Shown: in pieces, positions 37,490 through 46,410 of the stretch | Layout of the letters: each line of letters starts with the position of its first letter | Numbering within the stretch: the first letter of the stretch is position 1 | Source of the DNA: Comamonadaceae bacterium | Lineage (GTDB): Bacteria > Pseudomonadota > Gammaproteobacteria > Burkholderiales > Rhodocyclaceae | Direction: 5' to 3' | Assembly (NCBI GenBank): GCA_029255645.1 | Contig: JANLJE010000024.1 | Location: 1-64,000, forward strand | DNA length: 64,000 bases | Made by a program: the position numbers and the translations under genes | Notes under the pieces: generated by a model | Told to the model about the DNA's origin: nothing | Seen by the model: only the letters and a program-made list of their open reading frames with translations | Database searches by the model: none

Positions 37490-38221
37490 ATGTCCGAGAC
37501 CCCGATCGCCTCCCGAGAAGCCGCCCTGCGCATTGCCCATGCGGCCCGCACCCTCAACGGCCTGGATGTAAAAGCCTTCGTTGGCGCCCTGGCCGACCGT
37601 TACGACCTGCCCCTCACCGAAAACAAGCTGGCCCGCATCACCGTGGAAGACCTGCGTGAAATCCTCGCCGGCAGCCACGCCGAAGCAAGCTGTGTCGTGG
37701 GGGTGGAAATGGAATCCCTCAAGACCGTCATCCAGCGCTTCAAGGGCGAAGGAGTGGAAGGCAGCGACCTGCCCCTCGTGGAACCCTACGCCGAGGGCGA
37801 GATGCCTCAGTCCATCCGCGTCGCCATCGCCGCCAACCGGGGCGAGAACCTGGATGGCCACTTCGGCTCCTGCGAACGCTTCCTGATCTACCAGGTCTCC
37901 CCCACCGCCCTGAAACTGGTGGACGTGCGCGGCACCCTGGAAGCCGACCAGGAAGAGGACAAAAACGCCGCCCGGGCCGCCCTGATCGAGGACTGCCAGA
38001 TCCTCTACCTGCAATCCATCGGCGGCCCCGCCGCCGCCAAGGTAGTGCGCGCCGGCGTCCACCCCATCAAAGCGCCCAAGGGCGGGCCGGCCCGGGAAAT
38101 CCTGGCCAGACTCCAGGAACACCTGCACACCCCGCCCCCCTGGCTGGCGCGGATCATGGGCGTCCCCGCCGCCTCCCTGGCCAAGTACGAAGAAGAACTC
38201 GAAAACGAGGAGGAGGCATGA
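37490..38221 (+). CDS. nafY: Nitrogenase accessory factor NafY
   Basis: 243 residues from the ATG at 37490 (AGGAG upstream). The N-terminal helical domain (ALRIAHAARTLNGLDVKAFV) is followed by a NifX/NifB-C type cofactor-binding domain (about 105-215) with GENLDGHFGSCERFLIYQVS. The His in GHFG is the type of residue that binds FeMo-co. NafY holds apo-NifDK and FeMo-co during insertion. The C-terminus is acidic. It overlaps the next gene by four bases. Confidence 0.88.
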   Translation: MSETPIASREAALRIAHAARTLNGLDVKAFVGALADRYDLPLTENKLARITVEDLREILAGSHAEASCVVGVEMESLKTVIQRFKGEGVEGSDLPLVEPYAEGEMPQSIRVAIAANRGENLDGHFGSCERFLIYQVSPTALKLVDVRGTLEADQEEDKNAARAALIEDCQILYLQSIGGPAAAKVVRAGVHPIKAPKGGPAREILARLQEHLHTPPPWLARIMGVPAASLAKYEEELENEEEA

Positions 38222-38481
38222 TGATCGCCCCGGAAACCCTGAAGGCAGTCGCCGCCGCCGCCCCAGGCTGCGACCCGTTCGAGCTGCGAAAAAAGTTTCC
38301 CGGCGTGATGTTCACGGTCTGCGGCGAAGATGACATCCCCGCCCGGCTCAAGCACGCCCTGGAAACCCCGACCCACTATCTTTACTACTTCACCAATGCC
38401 AGCGGCCACTGCCTGGAATTCACCAGCGATCCCGCTGCGGCCACGGGCATCGTCGTTGCTGCCCGGGCCGATGAGCGCTGA
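38218..38481 (+). CDS. Small conserved nif-linked protein
   Basis: 87 residues: LKAVAAAAPGCDPFELRKKF, then HYLYYFTNASGHCLEFTS. It resembles a small family of unknown function found after nafY in other diazotrophs (possibly DUF6129). It starts within the nafY stop codon (ATGATGA) and overlaps the LRV gene by 11 bases, so it is translated as part of the operon. No function can be assigned. Confidence 0.7.
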   Translation: MMIAPETLKAVAAAAPGCDPFELRKKFPGVMFTVCGEDDIPARLKHALETPTHYLYYFTNASGHCLEFTSDPAAATGIVVAARADER

Positions 38482-39268
38482 TGCCGACACCAGCAGCCCC
38501 GAGCCGGAGCTAAAGCACGGATCAGGCCTCTGCGCCGGCTGCCGCCATGCCGGCAAACTGCTCCCGGCGGGCCGCTGCTGCCCCGGGGATGCCTGCATCC
38601 GGGCCCACAGCGGCCGGCAGATCGACCGCTTCCTGCGCAACAACCGGGACGAGGCCGGCGACTACCTGCAAGACCTGTTCTGGGAGCGCCGCGCCATCGC
38701 CGCCCGGTATGCCCCCCTGGACCGGATCGGCGCCCTGATGCACGACAGCGACGAAGTCGTGCGCCGGGTAGTGGCCGAGCGGCTTCCCGTCGAACAATTG
38801 GGCGGCATGGCCCGGGACCCGGACCGCGAAGTACGCCTCTTTGTAGCCGCCCGCCTGCCGCCCACCGCCCTGACGCCCCTCATGCACGACCCGGACTACC
38901 TGATCCGCGTCACCCTGGCCCGGCGCCTGCCCCATGGCCAGCTGGCACGACTGGTAAAAGACCCGGAACGTGAAGTCCGCAAGGCCGTCGCCCGGCGGCT
39001 CCCCCCCTTTGCCCTCTACACCCTGGCCAAAGACCCGGAAACGGAAATTCGCGCCATCGTCGCCAGCCGGGCCCTGCCCAGCCTCGCCGCCACCTTGCTG
39101 CAAGACCCGGAATGGTGGGTGCGGCTGGCCGCCGTGCACACCGCCCCGCCCGAATCCCTGCCCCCCCTGCTGCAGGACCCGGAAGCCGAAGTCCGGGAAG
39201 CCGCCCGGCGCCGCCTGGACACCATCGATCACCCCATTTCACCCTCCATCGCAAAGGACGGATCATGA
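38471..39268 (+). CDS. Leucine-rich-repeat-variant (LRV) Fe-S protein
   Basis: 265 residues from the ATG at 38471. The N-terminus has a cysteine set GLCAGCRHAGKLL and CCPGDACIRAH that matches the 4Fe-4S module of Azotobacter LRV protein. It is followed by about eight 24-residue repeats of the type RLPHGQLARLVKDPEREVRK, which form an alpha/3-10 solenoid. The gene is nif-linked in Azotobacter too. Its role is unknown; a scaffold or redox-sensing part of nitrogenase maturation is possible. Confidence 0.85.
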   Translation: MSADADTSSPEPELKHGSGLCAGCRHAGKLLPAGRCCPGDACIRAHSGRQIDRFLRNNRDEAGDYLQDLFWERRAIAARYAPLDRIGALMHDSDEVVRRVVAERLPVEQLGGMARDPDREVRLFVAARLPPTALTPLMHDPDYLIRVTLARRLPHGQLARLVKDPEREVRKAVARRLPPFALYTLAKDPETEIRAIVASRALPSLAATLLQDPEWWVRLAAVHTAPPESLPPLLQDPEAEVREAARRRLDTIDHPISPSIAKDGS

Positions 39269-40239
39269 ACGACACCCTGGCCTGGCAGGAATACTGCAAG
39301 ACCCTCGCCCCCAGCATTCAGGAATGCTGCAGCGGCAGCCCTGTTTCCGGCGGCCCCGCCGCCCTGGTCAAGCAACTGGCCAGCGCCCTGCCCGAATGGC
39401 AGTTCCGCCACCCATTCAGCCGGGGCGGCTGGTATCGCCTGGGCGGAGTCGTCACTGCCGATGGCCGCCGCGTCTCCGACAACCTGGAAGCCTGGGCCGA
39501 TGCCGCCCTGGCCGCCCGGGACGGCGATCTGGGCCAATTGCTCGACGACCTGGAAGAGACCCCGCTCTACGCCACCCGGCTGACAGGCAGCACCCATTAC
39601 CTGGTCTCCCCCGCCGGGGAAGGCCCCGCCGATTTCCTGCAACTGGAAGTAGAAGAACTTCAGGAAATGCGCAGCCACCGGCTGGGTGAGGCGGATAGCC
39701 CCCCCATCACCCTGGCAGAACTGATCGACCCGGAACATCCCCACGTGAAACTGCAGCCCCTGGGTCTGCCCACCTACCACTTTCGCCGGCTCTGTCATGT
39801 CGGTTCGGTACTGCAGCGCATGGCCGCCCAGCGCCCGGAAGCGTTTCCCATCCATCGCCTGCTGGAAGACTGGAGCCTGAGCAGCGCCGGCCACACCAGC
39901 GCCCTGCACAACCACTGGATCATCGCCCTGCGCGAATACCTGGACCGTTACCAGCAGACCCAGTACCGGGCCCAGCCCATCGCCACCCTGACCGGCACGC
40001 CCCCCGCCTTCAATGCTGCCCATGGCACCAACGAACTGAAACTCCATTGCGCCCTGCAAGCCTTCGACCGGGAAGTCGGCTACCCCCTGGCCTGGTTCTT
40101 CCACATGCTCACCACCAAGGCCGTACCCCACTGGGTCGCCCAGACCGTGGTGGAAGACGCCCTGGCCGGCTTCGCCTACCTGCCCCAGCGCGACGTAGAC
40201 GTAGTCCGCAACTGGCTGCACCGCCCCTACGCCTTCTGA
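39265..40239 (+). CDS. Conserved nif-linked protein of unknown function
   Basis: 324 residues; the start overlaps the LRV stop (ATGA). It is soluble and rich in Trp and His (EWQFRHPFSRGGWYRLGGVV, LGLPTYHFRRLCHVG, HNHWIIALREYLDRY). I recognise no domain or catalytic motif. Its coupling to the nafY-LRV genes suggests a job in nitrogenase maturation or protection. It ends the nifHDK operon as far as can be seen. Confidence 0.65.
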   Translation: MNDTLAWQEYCKTLAPSIQECCSGSPVSGGPAALVKQLASALPEWQFRHPFSRGGWYRLGGVVTADGRRVSDNLEAWADAALAARDGDLGQLLDDLEETPLYATRLTGSTHYLVSPAGEGPADFLQLEVEELQEMRSHRLGEADSPPITLAELIDPEHPHVKLQPLGLPTYHFRRLCHVGSVLQRMAAQRPEAFPIHRLLEDWSLSSAGHTSALHNHWIIALREYLDRYQQTQYRAQPIATLTGTPPAFNAAHGTNELKLHCALQAFDREVGYPLAWFFHMLTTKAVPHWVAQTVVEDALAGFAYLPQRDVDVVRNWLHRPYAF

Positions 40240-40552
40240 AACAGCCCCGGCTCATGCCATCCACAGAATCTGGCGACCCGAGCATGCGCCAGCCCGCCGG
40301 ATCCGGCCCTGCCTCGGGTAATCGGCCGGCCGGCCAAGCGCCCGCACTTCGAAAACGGCAAAATAAACCGGCAAAAAATTACGCCCTACCTTCAAAACAC
40401 TGCTCCCCCTCAAAAAAACCCTGATAAATCAATCAAAACAACCTGGCATAGCTTTCGCTTTATTCCATTCATGAGGCTCCACGGTCGGAAATCATCGGCA
40501 GGTAGCACAGACCCGCGAGCGGACCTGACACTGGAATTAAAGGAGATACAAA
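40240..40552. other. Flagellin upstream region
   Basis: 313 bases without a supported ORF. They contain a sigma-54-like element at 40444-40459 and a direct repeat of CCGGCAAAA. No sigma-28 sequence (TAAA-N15-GCCGATAA) is evident. Confidence 0.55.
40444..40459 (+). promoter_or_regulatory. Sigma-54-like promoter of flagellin
   Basis: TGGCATAGCTTTCGCT keeps GG and GC exactly ten bases apart, with TGGCA matching the -24 box. It lies about 95 bases before the flagellin start. Confidence 0.6.
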
Positions 40553-42043
40553 ATGCCACAAGTCATCAACACCAATGTTCCGTCCCTGAACGCTCAGCGG
40601 AATCTCAATACCTCAGCAGGCTCGCTAGCCACTTCGCTGCAACGCCTTTCCTCTGGCCTGCGCATCAACAGCGCCAAGGACGACGCTGCCGGTCTTGCCA
40701 TCGCCGAACGCTTCACCGCCCAGATCCGCGGCCAGGACCAGGCGCGGCGTAACGCCAACGACGGCATCTCGCTCGCCCAAACCGCAGAAGGTGCGCTTCA
40801 ATCCGCCGGCGATGTGCTGCAACGGGTTCGTGAACTGGCCGTACAGTCCTCCAACGCCACCAACTCCGCCTCCGACCGCCAGGCCCTGAATGCCGAAGTT
40901 GGGCAGCTCACCGCCGAACTCGACCGCATTGCCAAGAGCACCGAATTCAACGGCAGCAAACTGCTCGACGGCTCCTTCGGTACCGCCTCCTTCCAGGTCG
41001 GCGCCAATGCCGGCCAGACCATTCAGGCCACCACCGCCAACTTTTCGACCAACCAGTACGGCGGTTACCGGATCGGAGCGCTAGTCGCCCCCAACTCAAG
41101 TGGCAAAGGCGATCTGACACCGGGCAGCACAAATTTTGCCCTGCTATCCGATGCAAAACTCACCCCAAGCCGCGTTGCCGGCGACACCATTACCATCAAT
41201 GGCGCGGTAGGTACCGCTTCGGTCACCTATGCCGCAGGCGCCTCGGCAAAAACCGTAGCGCAAAAAATCAATGCAGAAACCGGGACCACCGGTGTCACGG
41301 CTTCCGCCAAAACCGAATTCGACGTCAACACGTTCGCATTAACACCCGGCAGTTACAAATTCGACATCAGCTCCGACAACGCCACCGCCGTCACCATCTC
41401 ATTCACGATCACCGGAAGCAGCGCCAACTCCGATAGCCTGGCCTCCGCCATCAACGCCTTTAACGACGTTTCAGCCAAAACCGGCGTGACCGCCCGCATC
41501 AACGACACCGGCGACGGCATCACCCTGCTCAATGCCAACGGCGAAAACATCACGGTCGCCAATGCGGCCTCCGGCTCAAACCCAGTAAACGTCGGTGGAA
41601 CAACAACTGGCGCAGGAGCAACCGCCATCGGCACCGGCCAACTCACCCTCGATTCGGAAAAATCCTTCAGCGTCGACGCCTCCAACACCACCGACTTTTT
41701 CAAGAACATAGCCGCCTCCAGCCAATTACAAAAAGTCAGCGATCTCGACGTCAGTTCGGTCGACGCCTCGCAGCGCACCCTCTCCATCGTCGACGCTGCA
41801 TTGGCCACGGTAAATGGCCAGCGCGCCAAGTTCGGCGCCTTGCAATCGCGCTTTGAAACCACCATTTCCAACCTGCAAATCTCGGCAGAAAACATGTCCG
41901 CCTCCCGCTCCCGCATCCGGGATGCAGACTTCGCCTCCGAAACCGCGAACCTGACCCGTGCGCAAATTCTGCAACAGGCAGGCACCGCCATGCTGGCGCA
42001 GGCCAACCAGATCCCGCAAAATGTCCTGACTTTGCTGAGGTAA
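40553..42043 (+). CDS. fliC: Flagellin
   Basis: 496 residues. The N-terminal D0/D1 region [15 protein letters not shown] to [19 protein letters not shown] and the C-terminal [20 protein letters not shown] to [14 protein letters not shown] are canonical. The central 170-400 region is Ser/Thr-rich and variable, and gives the exposed D2/D3 surface where glycans would be attached. AAGGAG precedes the ATG. It stands next to a sugar- and sulfate/phosphoramidate-type gene cluster. Confidence 0.97.
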   Translation: MPQVINTNVPSLNAQRNLNTSAGSLATSLQRLSSGLRINSAKDDAAGLAIAERFTAQIRGQDQARRNANDGISLAQTAEGALQSAGDVLQRVRELAVQSSNATNSASDRQALNAEVGQLTAELDRIAKSTEFNGSKLLDGSFGTASFQVGANAGQTIQATTANFSTNQYGGYRIGALVAPNSSGKGDLTPGSTNFALLSDAKLTPSRVAGDTITINGAVGTASVTYAAGASAKTVAQKINAETGTTGVTASAKTEFDVNTFALTPGSYKFDISSDNATAVTISFTITGSSANSDSLASAINAFNDVSAKTGVTARINDTGDGITLLNANGENITVANAASGSNPVNVGGTTTGAGATAIGTGQLTLDSEKSFSVDASNTTDFFKNIAASSQLQKVSDLDVSSVDASQRTLSIVDAALATVNGQRAKFGALQSRFETTISNLQISAENMSASRSRIRDADFASETANLTRAQILQQAGTAMLAQANQIPQNVLTLLR

Positions 42044-42073
42044 GCCGATGCATAACATGGCCCATCCCGCTAT

Positions 42074-42095
42074 GGCAGGCCTTTAACGCCCTGCC
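42074..42095 (+). terminator. Hairpin after flagellin
   Basis: GGCAGG-cctttaacgc-CCTGCC lies 30 bases after the fliC stop. It is a weak terminator candidate without a T tract. Confidence 0.3.
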
Positions 42096-42191
42096 CCGCC
42101 ACCGCAGTCTTTTCTATTCCGATTTGAAAGCGAGCCATGTACAGCACCACAAACGCGAAGGTCAGTTGAAACGGTCACTGCGATACACCCC

Positions 42192-42794
42192 ATGAAATCA
42201 GATCACATCACCTTTCATACCCCCCTGATTGACCGAGCGTCCCGCGCCCGTCAAAACGGACACGCCTCCGCTATCATCTGGCTCACCGGGCTTTCCGGCG
42301 CCGGCAAATCCACGCTTGCCCATGCACTAGAACATGAACTCCACAGCACCGGCCACCGCACCTATGTGCTCGACGGCGACAATGTTCGTCATGGTTTGTG
42401 TGGTGATCTGGGCTTCTCCCGGAAAGACCGGGAAGAGAACATCCGCCGCATCGGCGAAGTAGCCAAACTGATGATGGATGCTGGCCTGATCGTTATCGCC
42501 GCCTTCATTTCCCCCCACCAAGCCGACAGGGATCGCGTACGCACCAGCGTCGCCAGCGGTGAATTCATTGAGGTCTTCTGTGGCTGCGAGCTTGAAACCT
42601 GTATCGCACGCGATCCTAAAGGGCTGTACAAACTGGCCCTGTCGGGTCAAATCAATGACTTCACCGGCATTTCCTCCCCTTACGAAATACCGCTACAGCC
42701 CGAACTGGCATTGGACACGGCACGGCAAGACATCGCCAGTTGCACCAATGCGGTTTTGTCACTGCTGCGCGCACGCGGCCTGCTGATCACTTGA
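42192..42794 (+). CDS. cysC: Adenylylsulfate (APS) kinase
   Basis: 200 residues. The P loop GLSGAGKST, DGDNVRHGLCGDLGFSRKD, REENIRRIGEVAKLM and AFISPHQADRDRVR are those of true APS kinases, which make PAPS, the sulfuryl donor. No cysDN sulfurylase genes are adjacent. Its place between flagellin and a gene with a sulfotransferase domain suggests it supplies PAPS for surface sulfation rather than cysteine synthesis. Confidence 0.92.
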   Translation: MKSDHITFHTPLIDRASRARQNGHASAIIWLTGLSGAGKSTLAHALEHELHSTGHRTYVLDGDNVRHGLCGDLGFSRKDREENIRRIGEVAKLMMDAGLIVIAAFISPHQADRDRVRTSVASGEFIEVFCGCELETCIARDPKGLYKLALSGQINDFTGISSPYEIPLQPELALDTARQDIASCTNAVLSLLRARGLLIT

Positions 42795-42974
42795 ACTTCA
42801 GCGGCCACGGTTTGTAGGTTCACACAATGAGTCATTTGCCCACCTCGATTTTGAACTCGCTGGCACCTTGATCGATCCGCAAAAAACATACTGGAATCCT
42901 TGAGTCGAGTTCTGTGCCGGCATTACTCGACCAAATCGTGAATCCTCGACGTCAGACAATCAGAAAGCCCATCA

Positions 42975-43181
42975 ATGAAAGCCGTCATCCTCGCCGGGGG
43001 CCTCGGAACCCGGATCAGCGAGGAATCCCACCTCAAGCCCAAGCCCATGATCGAAATCGGCGGCAAACCGATCATCTGGCACATCTTGAAGATCTATTCC
43101 GCGCATGGCATCCACCTGAAAATTTCAATTGCTTGGGTGCATCCAGCCGGAAAGGATGGCAAGCTATGTCCTCGACGTTAA
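42975..43181 (+). pseudogene. Truncated glucose-1-phosphate cytidylyltransferase (rfbF-like)
   Basis: The first 45 codons ([47 protein letters not shown]) match the N-terminal nucleotide-binding part of RfbF. After about base 43113 the similarity stops and the frame ends at 43181, just before IS sequence. About 80 percent of the gene is missing. It is a remnant of an O-antigen-type cluster cut by insertion or deletion. Confidence 0.75.
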
Positions 43182-43190
43182 TCGTGAGAG

Positions 43191-44003
43191 TCAGAGGTTG
43201 GTGACGTGATCCGCACTCATCAAGGAAAGCGGAATCGCGGCGCGGCTGTCATGCATCGAGGCCGACGAGAGCAACGCCGCGATGGGGACGCCGCAATCGG
43301 CGGTATCCCTATGCAGCTTGTAGCCATTCCAGCTGATTTTGTAGCCTTGGGCATTGCACTTGCTGCCACGATCGCAACAGGTCGGAATCTCGGCCAACAT
43401 GCCAGGCAGTGTCTGCTGACGTTGGCGTGCCAGCGGCGAGCCCTTGGCTGCCGAACGGGCCTCACCCCGTGCCGGACGCCCCCGCTTCTTCGCGGGCTGC
43501 TTGGCCTGGCTTGCCTTGGATCGAGCCGGGCGTTCGCGGGCGGGAATGGCGGTGCCGTCGCGGCTTAGATGGCCGATCAGTTCATCGCCCAAGTGCGTCT
43601 TGATCAAGGACTCAGGAACCCGTTCGGGCAGACGACACTCGGAAAATTCTGCAAAGGCGCGCGAGAACGTCGATTCAGAAGGCCCCTTCTTGCACACGGG
43701 AAAACCGCAGATACGCCGTAAGGCACGATTCATCGTCAGGCGTTCGATCCGTCCCGTCGTCGTATCCAGGCCCAACACCGCTTTGGCCACAAAGGCGTTG
43801 GCCAACCAGGCACGTTCTTTGGGAGGCCGTCCGATACCACACCACGAAGACTTCACGAATTCCTCGATCCGCACCCATTCGAGGGTATGGATCACGCGCT
43901 CCCGTTTGGGAGTCAGTGTCCCGACTTCTTGCAGCAGTTCAGGCATCAGTTCATGCAGGATGACCCAGCGTTGCATGATCAGGTCGCGTTGGGTAGCATT
44001 CAT
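43191..44003 (-). pseudogene. IS5/IS1182-like transposase, 3-prime truncated
   Basis: 270 codons with an N-terminal DUF772-like domain (WLANAFVAKAVLGLDTTTGR, FSRAFAEFSECRLPERVPE) and HLSRDGTAIPARERP carrying the first catalytic Asp. It ends at SLMSADHVTNL, where the core and the remaining catalytic residues should follow. The missing end abuts the rfbF fragment. The family name is a best guess. Confidence 0.65.
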
Positions 44004-44224
44004 GGGCGGGCGTTATGGTGTTCGGCTTGGTAACCACATCATGCCAGAAATGGCCGCCTGCCCATCCTTCAACTTGCCCTTTCCGGGCAAAAAAATCCTC
44101 AGCGACTACCGGGTTTTGCAAGAGGCTCATCTTCGTTTGATTGCGTGGGGATTGCTATCGTTCTATAGCAGGATTCACTGAAGATCTTGATTTTCCGATG
44201 TACTTAGCAAAAAGGAAGAAATTT

Positions 44225-44320
44225 ATGAGTAACGAATCAGTTAAAACACGTTGGTGGGAAAACTACCTTGTTCGCTACTTCCTCCCTTCTGTGGTTGGAA
44301 TGGTGATACTTAGATCCTGA
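44225..44320 (+). pseudogene. Start of a membrane protein cut by IS1380-family element
   Basis: A good site (AAAGGAAG) and an ATG open a 31-codon frame, MSNESVKTRWWENYLVRYF and then LPSVVGMVIL, which looks like the beginning of a small membrane protein. It runs into the IS left end and stops there. The base composition is AT-rich compared with the neighbours. A C-terminal tail LYNVDLINDAEKEQLRQF with a stop lies beyond the IS (46056-46112), but I cannot show that both parts belong together. Confidence 0.5.
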
Positions 44321-46053
44321 ATCCGTGAGCTCAACTCTATTTTGTCTTAATTCCTATTTATAAATCAATAACTTGCGTGTATAATGGCGCTTAACCCTGC
44401 AGGTGAGCGCGCCATGACCGATTTTATTATCAAGAAGCTACCCTACGACCTGAGTTCCAACGCCGGCTTGGCACTCGTTGGGCAGTATCTGAAGCGCATC
44501 CATCTGAACGCCCTGGTCGATCCGGCCTTTCCTGTGCGCTCGGGCATCTCCAACAGCGACATCGTGCGCACCTATCTGGCGCTGCTGTGCATGGGCAAGA
44601 GCGACTTCGAGGCGGCCGAGGCGTTTCGCTCCAGTGCCTTCGCCCGGCACGCGCTGGGCATGCGCCAGGCGCCATCGTGCGCGACCTTGCGTCAGCGCCT
44701 GGACGCCCAGGGCAGTGCGTGGTTCGAGCGGGTCGATCAGATCAACGAGCGGCTGCTGGCGCTGCGCCTCGATGGTCGGCCCGTCGATTTCGGCCTGCTG
44801 GCCAACGGCTACTGCCCCGTGGACATCGACACCTTTGCCATGGACAACGGCGATAGCGCCAAGGAGGGCGTGGGCCGCACCTATGCCGGGGTGGACGGCT
44901 ACTGCCCGCTGGCCGCCTACCTGGGCACGCAGGGCTACTGCCTGCAACTGGCGCTGCGCCCGGGCACGCAGCATTCGGCCTGTGAAAGCCAGTACAACCT
45001 GGAGCATGTGCTGCCGCTGGCCGCGCGGCTGAGCTCGGCGCCTTTGTTGCTGCGTGCCGATTCGGGCTTTTGCAGCAAGGATCTGATGCTGGCCGTGCAC
45101 TCCCACGCCAGTGCGTTGGGACGCACCGTCGATTACCTGATCAAGTGGAATCCGCGCAGCACCCCGGTGCAGGCTTGGGCGCAGGCCAAATGCGCCGATG
45201 AGGCCACCGTCTGGTGCCTGCTGCGCGAAGGCAAGCGCGCCTGCGTGTGGCAGGCGGATGTCGAACTGGCCCGGGGCGAGGACGATCAGCCCATCGTGGC
45301 CCGGCGCATCTACCGCCTGACCGAGCGCACCATCGACAAGCAAGGCAACCACCTGCTGCTGCCGCAGTACACCCTGGAGGGCTGGAGCACCAGCCTGCCC
45401 CAGAGCATCACGCCGGCGCAGATCATCGAGTTGTACTGCCAGCACGGCACCCATGAGCCGTTCCATTCCGAGTTCAAGACCGACATGGGGCTGGAGCGAC
45501 TGCCCTCGGGCAAGTTCGACACCAACTACCGGGTGTGTCAGATGGCCTGCGTGGCCATGAACCTGCTGCGCCTGATCGGCGTGCACACCCTGCACGGCAA
45601 GGATGCGCCCGTGCGCCACAAGGCCCAACGTCGGCGCATCAAGACCGTGATGGAGGAGATTGGTCTACAAGGCCGCGCGGCTCATTGGCCATGCGGGCCG
45701 CTGGGTGCTTGGTCTGGGCGAGCACGATCCGGGCTACGCGGCCTTTGCGCGCCATTACGCCCAACTGCGGGCGACATAGACGGGCGACATGGCGCAGCGC
45801 GGTGCCCTGACCAGCGACTGCGAACCTTTCCGGCAACACCCGCCACCCGTGCAGCCATCGCTGCAGGCCCAGCCCTGCACGCTGCGTACCGAACACCGGT
45901 TGTGGAGTGTCTTGATGGCCGCTGGGACGACGTTCATGCCCGCCATAACGGCCAGCGCAGGGTCTTGGACGCATGCAGGCAGGCAATCCGGGCGACGAAA
46001 TTCAGAAAATCCAATGAGGTGCGGATTCGTTATGGGGTGGTCACGGATTCAGG
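44316..46053 (+). mobile_element. IS1380-family insertion sequence
   Basis: The ends are exact inverted repeats CCTGAATCCGTGA (44316-44328) and TCACGGATTCAGG (46041-46053), enclosing one transposase gene. The flanking tetranucleotides (AGAT and ATTT) differ, so no target duplication remains. The transposase is frameshifted. Confidence 0.88.
44414..45779 (+). pseudogene. IS1380-family transposase with +1 frameshift
   Basis: The frame starts MTDFIIKKLPYDLSSNAGLA and carries the DDE regions FAMDNGDSAKEGVGRTYAG, LLLRADSGFCS and HGTHEPFHSEFKTDMGLERL. Near 45662 an extra base changes TVMEEI to a wrong frame. Skipping one base restores VYKAARLIGHAGRWVLGLGE and a stop at 45777-45779. The catalytic core is complete, so only the last 40 residues are lost. 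A sequencing error or programmed shift is not excluded. Confidence 0.8.
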
Positions 46054-46410
46054 ATTTATACAACGTTGACCTGATCAACGATGCCGAGAAAGAGCAATTG
46101 CGGCAATTCTGAAATCAGGAAAACAAGGTACAGTAAAAAACAGACCACGGTTTTCCGCGCCGGGGGCACATTATCGAGCAACACACGAAAACCGAAAATA
46201 AAACACCATGGACGGCATGATGCTCACGACAACTATCTTGACAAACAGCGCTCCCATGGAGTAAAAAACCGGCCCATACCCAACCTTTTTGAACCCCATC
46301 TTTCGATACTGGATGCCTTGATGTGGCTTGCCCCGGAACAGATCCGGGAAGCCCTGCTCACTCACTTATGCATCGTCGATGGATTCCCACTCTCCGGCAC
46401 ACGGTGACCC
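46054..46410. other. Spacer after the IS element
   Basis: It holds the 18-codon tail noted above and an unconvincing ORF (46081-46407) without recognisable domains. It should contain the promoter of the following glycosyltransferase gene, but none can be pointed out with confidence. Confidence 0.45.

Noticed and set aside
46081-46407. 108-codon ORF before the giant glycosyltransferase gene
   Set aside because: Low-complexity, polar composition, no domain, no ribosome-binding site.
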